This document shows positions 51,771 to 60,572 of a stretch of DNA of 64,000 nt, piece by piece; the stretch's first letter is position 1, and every line of letters starts with the position of its first letter. The translations under genes were made by a program, and so were the position numbers. The stretch spans positions 310,001 to 374,000 of the forward strand of contig JAHIZO010000007.1 of NCBI GenBank assembly GCA_018814405.1, read 5' to 3'. The notes under the pieces are model-generated. The model was not told the DNA's origin. It was given only the letters and a program-made list of their open reading frames with translations, and did not search any database. The DNA is from Gammaproteobacteria bacterium. Lineage in GTDB: Bacteria > Pseudomonadota > Gammaproteobacteria > Burkholderiales > Gallionellaceae.

Positions 51771-52927
51771 ACAAGCATTTTTACCTGACCGGCGCGCAAG
51801 TCGTGCTGGAGAACGAGACACTGCAAGACGCCGCAGTCCTCATCGCGGACGGCAACATTGTCGCTATTAATCCTGCCAGCAGCGAAGGCGCACAAGAGAT
51901 CGATCTGCGCGGACAGACATTGATGCCGGGCATGATCGACCTGCATTGCGACGCGCTGGAAAAAGAAGCCGAGCCACGTCCCGGTGTGCACTTCCCGTTC
52001 GACTTCGCTTGCGCACAGGCCGACAAGCGCAATGCTGCCGCCGGTATCACCACCATCTATCATGCGCTGTCATTCGCCAATGCCGAACTGGGCGTGCGCA
52101 ACAACGCCACCGCTGCCGAGCTGGCGCGTGCAGTACATGCCTGGCAGCAACATGCTCTGGTGGATAATCGCGTGCATGCCCGTTACGAGATCACCGACCC
52201 GACTGCGCCCGAGGTGCTGAACGATCTGCTGGCCAACGACGAGATCCACCTGATGTCGTTCATGGATCACACACCGGGGCAGGGGCAGTTCAAAAGCATC
52301 GATGCCTATCGCAGTTTCCAGACACGCACCTACAAGAAGGACGAAGCCGAATTCGAAGCCTTGCTGGCCGAGAAACTGGCGCAGGGTGAAGGTGCGGTGG
52401 GGCGCATGGAACAACTGGCGCAACACGCACGTGAACTCGGCATCCCGTTGGCCAGTCACGACGACGACCGTCCAGAGAAAGTGGATGTGGTGAAGGCATT
52501 GGGTGTGAGCGTGTCCGAATTCCCGATCAATCTGGAGACCGCCGTCGCCGCACGTGCCGCAGGTCTTTCGACTTTGTTCGGCGCACCCAACGTGGTGCGC
52601 GGCAAATCGCAATCCGGTTCCATGCGCGCACTGGATGCGGTGCGCGAAGGCGTGGCCGATTGTCTGTGCGGCGACTATTCACCCGCCGCGCTGCTGCCCG
52701 CCGTGTTGCAACTGCCGGAATTGGCAGGCATCAAGTTGCATGAAGCAGTGGCACTGGTGACCAGCAACCCCGCACGAGCCGTCAGCCTCAACGATCGTGG
52801 CGCTATCGCTGTCGGCAAGCGTGCCGACTTGTTGGCCGTGCGCTATCTCGGCGGTTTGCCGCAAGTGTCGCGCGTATGGTCGCAAGGCCTGCCGGTGATG
52901 ACGCTGGCCTTCGATCACGGAGCCTGA
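51767..52927 (+). CDS. phnM: Alpha-D-ribose 1-methylphosphonate 5-triphosphate diphosphatase PhnM
   Basis: Amidohydrolase-type: TLMPGMIDLHCDALEKEAEPRPGV; position after phnL. Confidence 0.95.
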   Translation: MNKHFYLTGAQVVLENETLQDAAVLIADGNIVAINPASSEGAQEIDLRGQTLMPGMIDLHCDALEKEAEPRPGVHFPFDFACAQADKRNAAAGITTIYHALSFANAELGVRNNATAAELARAVHAWQQHALVDNRVHARYEITDPTAPEVLNDLLANDEIHLMSFMDHTPGQGQFKSIDAYRSFQTRTYKKDEAEFEALLAEKLAQGEGAVGRMEQLAQHARELGIPLASHDDDRPEKVDVVKALGVSVSEFPINLETAVAARAAGLSTLFGAPNVVRGKSQSGSMRALDAVREGVADCLCGDYSPAALLPAVLQLPELAGIKLHEAVALVTSNPARAVSLNDRGAIAVGKRADLLAVRYLGGLPQVSRVWSQGLPVMTLAFDHGA

Positions 52928-52928
52928 G

Positions 52929-53492
52929 ATGAGCGGCATCCTGCTCTATGTCATCGGCGCATCCGGCAGCGGCAAAGACAGCTTGATGAGCCATGCGCGT
53001 TTTAAACTGGCGCAGGATGCCAACGTGGTGTTCGCGCATCGCTACATCACGCGTCCGTCCGACGCGGGCGGCGAGAATCATGTGGCGTTGAGTGAGGATG
53101 AGTTCGAATCGCGTGTGGTGAAGAAACTGTTTCCGCTGCACTGGCACAGTCATGGTCTGCGTTACGGCATCGGCTGTGAACTGAATCACTGGCTGGCGAA
53201 AGGACTCACTGTCGTGCTTAACGGCTCGCGTGCCTATCTACACGAAGCCTCGCGTCGCTATCCGGAACTGGTGCCTGTGTTGATCGAAGTGTCGCCTGCC
53301 GTGCTGCGCGAACGTCTGCAGGCACGCGGCCGCGAGAGCGATGAAGAGATCGAGTCACGCCTGCAACGCGCGGGCGAGTTCGCTTCCCTGCATCATGGCA
53401 GACTGCTGCGCTTCCGTAACGATGATGCGCTGGAGAGCACCGGCCCGGAGTTCGTCGAACTCATCCGCAGTCACGAGCAGGTGACGTCATGA
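52929..53492 (+). CDS. phnN: Ribose 1,5-bisphosphate phosphokinase PhnN
   Basis: P-loop VIGASGSGKDSLM; guanylate-kinase-like; HRYITRPSDAGGENHVALS. Confidence 0.93.
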   Translation: MSGILLYVIGASGSGKDSLMSHARFKLAQDANVVFAHRYITRPSDAGGENHVALSEDEFESRVVKKLFPLHWHSHGLRYGIGCELNHWLAKGLTVVLNGSRAYLHEASRRYPELVPVLIEVSPAVLRERLQARGRESDEEIESRLQRAGEFASLHHGRLLRFRNDDALESTGPEFVELIRSHEQVTS

Positions 53493-54250
53493 GGCTGACT
53501 TTCCTCGGCACCGGCGCGGCCGGTGGTGTGCCGCTGTGGGGCTGCGATTGTGCGGTGTGTACATTGGCGCGGGTCGATATCACCCTGCGCAGACAGCCGA
53601 ACTGTGCCGTGCTGGAAGCGGGCGGAACGCGCCTGCTGATCGATGCGGGTGTGATGGATGTGGCAGAGCGCTTTCCGCCCGGCACATTGAACGCGGTGCT
53701 GGTCACGCATTTCCATGCCGACCATGTGCAGGGCTTGTTCCATCTGCGCTGGGGCAAGGGCGAGCTGGATGTGTATTCACCGCACGATAGCGAAGGCTGC
53801 GCCGACCTGTATAAATCACCCGGGCCACTGAAGTTCACGCAGTTATCCAAGTTTGAGAAAGTCGAGTTGGGCGAGGTGAGTATCACGGCCGTGCCGCTGG
53901 TGCATTCCAAACCGACCTTGGGTTACTGCATCGAACATAAGGGCGCACGCTTGGCCTATCTCTCCGACTGTCGCGAACTACCGCCCGCCACGCTGGAATT
54001 CCTGCAACGCTGGCAACCACACACCCTCTGTCTGGATTGCACCTTCCCGCCCGGCGCACCGGAACCGCGCAACCATTTCGATCTGCTGGAAGCCATCGCC
54101 ATCGCGCAGAATTTCCCGAACAGCGAGATGGTGCTGATGCACATCGGCCACAAGCTGGATGCCTGGCTGATGACACGTCCGGATGCACTGCCCGATGGCA
54201 TGACGCTGGCGCGCGACGGCGAGACACTGGTCTGCATCCCCACCTCATGA
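53489..54250 (+). CDS. phnP: Phosphoribosyl 1,2-cyclic phosphate phosphodiesterase PhnP
   Basis: Metallo-beta-lactamase fold LTFLGTGAAGGVPLWGC; VTHFHADHVQGL. Confidence 0.94.
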   Translation: MRLTFLGTGAAGGVPLWGCDCAVCTLARVDITLRRQPNCAVLEAGGTRLLIDAGVMDVAERFPPGTLNAVLVTHFHADHVQGLFHLRWGKGELDVYSPHDSEGCADLYKSPGPLKFTQLSKFEKVELGEVSITAVPLVHSKPTLGYCIEHKGARLAYLSDCRELPPATLEFLQRWQPHTLCLDCTFPPGAPEPRNHFDLLEAIAIAQNFPNSEMVLMHIGHKLDAWLMTRPDALPDGMTLARDGETLVCIPTS

Positions 54251-55107
54251 CACCACTGCTGGCCGTCGGCCTGTCGGTGCTGCTGCATGTGTCGTGGAAC
54301 CTGCTGACACGGCGCACGCACAGCGATGCCAATTTCCTGTGGTGGATCGTCGGTCTGCATGTGCTGATCTTCGCGCCGCTCGCCCTGCCTGCCTTTCTGC
54401 ATGCGGCACAGGATTCACCCGTGCTCTATCTGTGTGCCGCCATCAGCGGCATCGCCAACGGTCTGTATTTCCTCGGTCTGCGCGCGGCTTATCACGTGGC
54501 ACCTGCCAGCGCGGTCTATCCCATGGTGCGCAGTTCGCCTTTGCTGATCGCCGTCATCGAGACGTTGTTCTTCGCACGTGACTTTCCGCTGTTGTCCTGG
54601 TTCGCCATTCTTGTTGCTGCCGGTGGCTTGTGGCTGATCGCCACCAGTTCGCACGATGGTGTACGTCGTTTGAGTAAAGCATGGCCGTACGCGCTGTTCG
54701 CCGCAGTCATGACGACGGTGTACAGCCTCAGCGACAAAGTGGCGGCGGGGCATCTGGATGGTCTGCACGTCGCACTCGGTTATGTCTGTGTGAACTACGC
54801 CATCGGCTGGTTGTTCCTGTGTGGCGAGCAGAAACGCCGCACGCAACGCTGGGTGCCTGCGATCACCCCATCCAAACGCTCGTTGTTGATCGGCGCGCTG
54901 GGCGTGGGCACGGCTTACGCATTGGTGATCTACGCCATGCGCTGGTTGCCCGCCGCCTACGCGGTGACGTTGACCAACGCGGGCATCGTACTCACGGTGT
55001 TGCTGGGCATCGTGTGGCTGAAGGAACACGAAGGCTGGCGCCAGCGCGTGGCCGGTGCCGCCTTGGTGGTGGTGGGCCTGGTCGGGGTCGGGGTGCTGTC
55101 TGCCTGA
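54247..55107 (+). CDS. EamA/DMT-family transporter, last gene of the phn operon
   Basis: Polytopic membrane protein with internal DMT-type duplication; ATG at 54247 overlaps the phnP stop. Confidence 0.85.
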   Translation: MTPLLAVGLSVLLHVSWNLLTRRTHSDANFLWWIVGLHVLIFAPLALPAFLHAAQDSPVLYLCAAISGIANGLYFLGLRAAYHVAPASAVYPMVRSSPLLIAVIETLFFARDFPLLSWFAILVAAGGLWLIATSSHDGVRRLSKAWPYALFAAVMTTVYSLSDKVAAGHLDGLHVALGYVCVNYAIGWLFLCGEQKRRTQRWVPAITPSKRSLLIGALGVGTAYALVIYAMRWLPAAYAVTLTNAGIVLTVLLGIVWLKEHEGWRQRVAGAALVVVGLVGVGVLSA

Positions 55108-56724
55108 TCAGGCAGCCTTCGCCAGCTTGAACTGGCCGACGGTATTGAACAATGCCTTGGATGAATCTGCCAGCGTCAGCATCTCGTTGCGCGCCTGCTC
55201 GAAGCTGACGGCGGTGTCGGCGCTGATGGTGGCGACGGAATCGATGTTGCGCCAGATGTGCTCACCGGCGGCGGACTGGTCTTCGGTGGCGCTGGCGATC
55301 TGGCGCATCATGTCGGACACGATGTGCATGGAATCCTCGATCTGTTGCAGCAACTGCCCCATGCCTTCGCCGTGCAGCACACCTTGTGCCACTTCCTGTT
55401 TGGCCAGTGCCATCGCCTTGCTGGCACCTTCGGTCTCGTTCTCGATCAGCTGCACCATCTTGTCGATGTCGGTGGTGGCGTTGCTGGTGCGTTCGGCCAG
55501 CTTGCGCACCTCGTCCGCGACCACCGCGAAACCGCGTCCCTGTTCACCGGCACGTGCCGCTTCGATGGCGGCATTCAAGGCCAGCAGGTTGGTCTGGTCG
55601 GCGATGTCTTTGATCAGGAAGCTCACCGAGCCGATGCGTTTGATCGACTGATGCAGCGCCTGCATGGTCTGCACCGAGGAAGCCACGGTCTGGTCGATCT
55701 GGTTCAGCGCCACGATGGTGGCGCGGCCGGTATCGCTGCCGGAGCGCACCAGATCCAGCGTCTTGCTGGATGCGGCGGCGGCATTGTTCGCATTGCTGGC
55801 GATGGTCTTGATGGTGCTGCCCATGCCTTCGATGGCGTCGCTCACCTGTGATGCCTTGGCCGACTGCTCCTTGGCATTGGCCGTGACCGAGTGCGCCATC
55901 TGGCTCACACCGTTCGCGGTGCGCTGCGTCTGGTCGGCCGAGGTATGCACCTCGTGCAGGATGTCCTGGAAGCGCGCGATGAAGTTGTTGATGGTGGTGG
56001 CGAGGTGGCTTATCTCGTCCTTGTTGTACACCGGCAGGCGGCGGCTCAGGTCGCCGTTGTGCAGATGGCTGATCTCGCCGATGAAGGCATCCAGCCGCTT
56101 GCGCAGGTGCTGGCCGAACATCGTCTGCGACACCAGTGTCAGCAGTCCCAGCATCACCATCGGTGCCAGCACGATCCACAGCAGATCGTTCATGCCGCTG
56201 CGGATGCTCAGCGCCGACGCGCTCTCAAGTTCCTTGTTGGTCAGCACCATCCCGTCCAGGCTTTGCACGATGGGCTCCACATACATGCCGTAGATCGCGT
56301 CCGGGATCACCAGTGCATCTTCCGGGCTGGTCATCGCGATCTTGATCGCGCTGCGGAAACCCTTGGTATAGGCCGCCCAATTTTCGGATATCTCCTGCAA
56401 CTGTTGCTGCATGTCCGCATCGGCCGTCGCTTCCGAGATACGCTGCAGCGATGCGGCGATGTCGGCATCGGCCTGCTTCAACTGCGTCTCGGTTTCCAGC
56501 AGGATGGGGTCGGCGCGGCTCACCGCCAGCGCGGTCGCCTTGATCTCGATCAGGCTCTTGGATGTGGTCTGCAGCGATTGATAGCCGCGGAACTCCTGGC
56601 GCAACTGGTTCAGGTTCAGCATCACGAACACGATCACCGCCAGCATGCCCAGCAGCGACAGGCCGGTCATCAGACGCAACTGGTGTTGCAGCGAGAGTTT
56701 CTTGAGGGGCGAGAACAGCGTCAT
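55108..56724 (-). CDS. Methyl-accepting chemotaxis protein
   Basis: HAMP-like region and MCP signaling tip ([44 protein letters not shown]). Confidence 0.95.
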   Translation of the reverse strand: MTLFSPLKKLSLQHQLRLMTGLSLLGMLAVIVFVMLNLNQLRQEFRGYQSLQTTSKSLIEIKATALAVSRADPILLETETQLKQADADIAASLQRISEATADADMQQQLQEISENWAAYTKGFRSAIKIAMTSPEDALVIPDAIYGMYVEPIVQSLDGMVLTNKELESASALSIRSGMNDLLWIVLAPMVMLGLLTLVSQTMFGQHLRKRLDAFIGEISHLHNGDLSRRLPVYNKDEISHLATTINNFIARFQDILHEVHTSADQTQRTANGVSQMAHSVTANAKEQSAKASQVSDAIEGMGSTIKTIASNANNAAAASSKTLDLVRSGSDTGRATIVALNQIDQTVASSVQTMQALHQSIKRIGSVSFLIKDIADQTNLLALNAAIEAARAGEQGRGFAVVADEVRKLAERTSNATTDIDKMVQLIENETEGASKAMALAKQEVAQGVLHGEGMGQLLQQIEDSMHIVSDMMRQIASATEDQSAAGEHIWRNIDSVATISADTAVSFEQARNEMLTLADSSKALFNTVGQFKLAKAA

Positions 56725-56849
56725 GGTCGTGTACTCCGAAAGATAAATATAAGAAGAATCTTATAGACTGTTTATTACAGTTACATGAAGGCCAGGCGAT
56801 AGCCCGATGCCCGGGATGACATACAGATGAGCGGCGTACCCGATACCGC

Positions 56850-57443
56850 TCACCGAATCACAAGCTGTGTCGCCTGCAGGCAAGCGGCGGATAGCGGGTC
56901 GTATTGTTCTTCCGCCAAACGGGCGATATCGGCGAAGCGTCTTTCAAGATCGTGCTTGGCGAAGTAGTCGATGACGAACAGCGGCAGCAGGGTGTCCGGC
57001 TCCCATCTGCCTTCGAACTGCAGGGTGCTGCCGGACGGGTTCGGTTCTATCAACCAATGACCGCTGAAAGATCTTGAATCGCCCGACAGCTGGGTGAAGG
57101 TCAGTTTGCTGTCGGGGTATTCGGTGAATTCCAGTACGGAGCGCAGGTGCACGCGCATGAACAACACGCGCTCTTCGGCGGTGCGTTCCACTTTCACCGT
57201 GTTGTCTGTCTCGCGGAATGCTTTGGACTCCAGAATGCCCGGCAGCTTGGTGGCGGACTCGTAATCGGTCAGATAACGGTATGCCGCACATTGCGAAAGC
57301 GAAGTGTCGAAACTGGCACTGAGCAGATAGGTGTCGCCCTCTCTTTGCACGGCGACCCGGAGCGCGTTATCGACGGGTAAGGGGGTGGCGTTGGCAGCCA
57401 GTGCCAACAGCAGAGCAACGACAAATATCGATGAGCGCTTCAT
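56850..57443 (-). CDS. SRPBCC/START-like family protein with signal peptide
   Basis: Signal peptide FVVALLLALAANATPLP; polyketide cyclase/CoQ-binding-like pattern (CAAYRYLTDYESATKLPGILESKAF). Confidence 0.65.
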   Translation of the reverse strand: MKRSSIFVVALLLALAANATPLPVDNALRVAVQREGDTYLLSASFDTSLSQCAAYRYLTDYESATKLPGILESKAFRETDNTVKVERTAEERVLFMRVHLRSVLEFTEYPDSKLTFTQLSGDSRSFSGHWLIEPNPSGSTLQFEGRWEPDTLLPLFVIDYFAKHDLERRFADIARLAEEQYDPLSAACLQATQLVIR

Positions 57444-57549
57444 GCGGCATGTTTATAGACCCGCAGCATGAAAGCTGTGTGAAGGATGCAATACAGTTTG
57501 ATGATGCCCGGTGGCCGCTGCTTGAGAAACGGCCACCTGCGGCAGGGTG

Positions 57550-57816
57550 TTACTTTTTGGATTTCTGTGCGGCCAGCGCTTTGAACTTGCCTGTCTCTTC
57601 GATATGCGTGTGCAGGTCTTTCATGTTCTTGCGCCATTCCTGCAGTTGCTCGTCTTCCAGTTCGAGTTGGATGGCGAGTGCTTCTTCGCGTGTCAGTTTT
57701 TCTTTGTGCAGGCGCTTGGGCAATTTTCCGCTCATGCGGGAGAGCAGGCGTTCCGCTTCTTCTTCGCTGAGTGTGCGGACCTTCTCTTCGTATTCCGGTT
57801 TGCTGATCTTTGCCAT
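57550..57816 (-). CDS. Hypothetical small charged protein
   Basis: 88 aa, MAKISKPEYEEKVRTLSEEEAERLLSRMSGKLPKRLHKEKLT..., internal ATG chosen. Confidence 0.6.
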   Translation of the reverse strand: MAKISKPEYEEKVRTLSEEEAERLLSRMSGKLPKRLHKEKLTREEALAIQLELEDEQLQEWRKNMKDLHTHIEETGKFKALAAQKSKK

Positions 57817-58167
57817 TTCGGCGACCTCCGTTGAATATTTTTGTAGTCCGGCAATCCGAATCCGCGACGCGATTCTTTTGCAGGGATGAGTGACTTGATG
57901 CAAGACTGATTTTGTTGCGGGCGGCAATGTAGGGCTTCTTGTCTATCCGCGCAATTGTAATAATTTCATCACATTCCCTGCGCCGCAGCCGACTGTCTGG
58001 CGTAAGCATTTCGCACGGTGAAATGGATGCACGGCACATTCGCCGGAGGGATTAATATGCGCGTAACAAAAATATTCCATCGTATGCAGTTCAGGAAAGT
58101 TCAATTCACATAGAATGCGGATAGTCGCTCACTGATCTTCTTGCAACTCACTACTCGCATTACTGAT

Positions 58168-58596
58168 ATGTCAAAAAATATTCCGGTCATTTCCGAGAGC
58201 AAATGCTCCCGTTGCAAAGCTTCCAGTTGCTGCACCTATATCACCATCGCCATCGACAAACCGCGCGACCAGCATGATTTCCAGAATCTGCTGTGGCAGG
58301 TCGCGCACGAACATGTGTCTGTGTTCAAGGACGACAACGGTTGGTTCCTGCTGATCGATGGACGATGCGAACATCTGCAGCCGAACGGCCTGTGCGGCAT
58401 CTACGAGACGCGTCCGCTGGCTTGCAGCGAGCACAGCGACGAGAACTGCGAGTTCGGGCTGGAAATGGAAGACATGTTCAATCTCTACTTCCCGGACTAC
58501 GACTCGCTGCTGGCGCACTGCAAGAAGAAGTTCAAGCACTGGGGCGAAGAAGAGCAGCCTGCCAAGAAGAAAAAGAAGAAGTCGAAATCAAAATAA
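58168..58596 (+). CDS. YkgJ family cysteine cluster protein
   Basis: SKCSRCKASSCCTYITI...GRCEHLQPNGLCGIYETRPLACSEH; Lys-rich tail. Confidence 0.85.
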   Translation: MSKNIPVISESKCSRCKASSCCTYITIAIDKPRDQHDFQNLLWQVAHEHVSVFKDDNGWFLLIDGRCEHLQPNGLCGIYETRPLACSEHSDENCEFGLEMEDMFNLYFPDYDSLLAHCKKKFKHWGEEEQPAKKKKKKSKSK

Positions 58597-58609
58597 AGCC
58601 GCATAAACG

Positions 58610-58643
58610 AACAGCCCCTGCATGAAGCATGCAGGGGCTGTTT
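58610..58643 (+). terminator. Rho-independent terminator (possibly bidirectional)
   Basis: AACAGCCCCTGCAT-GAAGC-ATGCAGGGGCTGTTT perfect 14-bp stem between converging genes. Confidence 0.8.
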
Positions 58644-58663
58644 GCATTTGCGGGGTGTTGCGT

Positions 58664-59197
58664 TCAGACGAACAGGAAAGACACCCAGGCGATCAGCGCC
58701 CCCAGCGCCGCACCGGCCAGCACATCACTCGGATAGTGCAGACCGAGGATGGGACGCGACAGCGCGACCATGCCGGTGAATGGCACCAGCAACCAGAACA
58801 GGCCGGGGTAGTAAGCCAGCGCCACGAGAGTGAACACCACCGAGTGCAAAGTGTGGCCGGAAGGGAAGCTGAATTGGTCCAGCGTCTTGCCCACGCACTG
58901 GATCGCGGGGTAAACGTTGAACGGGCGCGGACGCAATGTCTTGCCCTTGATGAGTTTGTACAGCAGCGTGCCGGTGCCGCCCGCGATCAACATGTGCAAC
59001 ACGGCGGGCAGCGCGTCATAACCATCCTGCAGCAGGAATGAGATCATCAGCACATACCAGAACACGCCGTCGCCCAAGCGGCTGGCGAAGCGGAACAGAT
59101 TGCGCAGGGTGAAACTGCGGCTCAGTCGGTTGCATGAGACGCACAACGAGACATCGAACTGCTTAATCTGTTGCAGCGGAGAGCTCAGGTTGGCCAT
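58664..59197 (-). CDS. PAP2 superfamily phosphatase
   Basis: PAP2 motifs KGKTLRPRPFN, FPSGHTLHSVVF, HYPSDVLAGAALGA. Confidence 0.92.
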   Translation of the reverse strand: MANLSSPLQQIKQFDVSLCVSCNRLSRSFTLRNLFRFASRLGDGVFWYVLMISFLLQDGYDALPAVLHMLIAGGTGTLLYKLIKGKTLRPRPFNVYPAIQCVGKTLDQFSFPSGHTLHSVVFTLVALAYYPGLFWLLVPFTGMVALSRPILGLHYPSDVLAGAALGALIAWVSFLFV

Positions 59198-60377
59198 TTT
59201 TCACCCCCTGTGAACGAACGGTGTCCAGCAGTACAGCTTCCATCTGACCCATGATGTGTTCCCAGGTCAGCGATTCAACAGTGTCGCGTGCAGTCAGGCC
59301 CAAACGGCGCACACGCGGTAGATCGTTCGCCAGCGTGCGTGCCTCGGCGATGAAGGCATCGCTGTCGGCAAAGGTCGCCAGCAGGCCGTTCACATCGTGT
59401 TTGATGTGCTGCTGCGCGGCGGCGTAGTTATAGGCGAGTGTCGCCAGTCCGCTGGCCATCGCCTCCACCGTCACGTTGCCGTAGGTCTCGGTCAGGCTGG
59501 GATAGAGGAAGATGTCGCCGGAAGCGTAATGGCGCGCCAGCGCCTCGCCGGTCTGCATGCCCGCGAAGATCACCTGCGGATGCTGCTTCTGCAGCTCGGC
59601 GCGTGCCGGGCCGTCGCCCACCATCACCAGACGCAGCAGCGGGTTGATCTTGCGCATCTGCTCGAACGCCTGGATCACGACATGCAGGTTCTTCTCCGGT
59701 GCGATGCGGCTCACCAGCATCACCACCGGTGTGTCGTCGCTCGCGTTCCATGAAGCGCGCAGCTCAGCATCACGCTTGGCCGGATGGAACAACTCCGTAT
59801 CCACCCCACGCGACACCACCAGCACGTTCTGATACCCCTCGTGCTCCAGCTGCTGTTGCAGCGAAGCGGTGGGCACCAGCGTGCAGGCCGCCTTGTTGTG
59901 GAAGTGACGCAGATAAGCCGCGATCGGCTTCTTCAACAGGCCGATGCCGTAGTGCTGCGTGTAATTGTGGAAGTTAGTGTGGAAGTCAGTGCACACCGGA
60001 ATGCCCAGCTTGCGCGCCGCCGACAACGCCGACCAACCTAGCGGGCCCTCGGTCGCGATGTGCACCACATCCGGTTGTTGCTTGCGCCACAGCTTCAGCA
60101 GCAGATTCTTCGCAGGCAGTCCCGACTTCAGTTCCGGATAACCCGGTATCGGCATGCCCGACACCAGCGTCTCCGCATAGTTGCCCTCGGCGGCTGGCGC
60201 GTCCTGCTTGCCCTGACGTGGGCGGATCATATGGATGCGATGCCCGCGCTTGAGCAGCCCGTGCACCATGCGACCGATGGTGATGGCCACGCCGTTCACT
60301 TCCGGCACGTAGGTTTCGGTAACCAGCGCGATACTCAGCGCGGGCGCGACTTGGAGAGTTTCGTTCGGTGTATTCAT
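59163..60377 (-). CDS. GT4-family glycosyltransferase
   Basis: N-terminal IALVTETYVPEVNGVAITIGRMVHGL; PSLTETYGNVTVEAMASG. Confidence 0.9.
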   Translation of the reverse strand: MNTPNETLQVAPALSIALVTETYVPEVNGVAITIGRMVHGLLKRGHRIHMIRPRQGKQDAPAAEGNYAETLVSGMPIPGYPELKSGLPAKNLLLKLWRKQQPDVVHIATEGPLGWSALSAARKLGIPVCTDFHTNFHNYTQHYGIGLLKKPIAAYLRHFHNKAACTLVPTASLQQQLEHEGYQNVLVVSRGVDTELFHPAKRDAELRASWNASDDTPVVMLVSRIAPEKNLHVVIQAFEQMRKINPLLRLVMVGDGPARAELQKQHPQVIFAGMQTGEALARHYASGDIFLYPSLTETYGNVTVEAMASGLATLAYNYAAAQQHIKHDVNGLLATFADSDAFIAEARTLANDLPRVRRLGLTARDTVESLTWEHIMGQMEAVLLDTVRSQGVKNGQPELSAATD

Positions 60378-60572
60378 GGCGCGCATCGTGGCGCGGGGAC
60401 ATGAATATTTGATTACGGGGGGGTGAAGAGTTTGTGACGGTGGAGGAGGAGGCTGAAAATATATAGGCCAAACTTATGCTTGGAGGTCGTGGGAGGTCGG
60501 GCTAGGATGCAGCTCGAATGGGAAGTTATGGTTAATGCGATTTGATGTTTCCCTGTTATATTTTTGGAGAAA

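Noticed and set aside
60480-60515. GGAGGTCGTGGGAGGTCG short direct repeat upstream of the orphan nuclease-like gene
   Set aside because: Too short and G-rich to distinguish from chance; no promoter or operator motif recognised.
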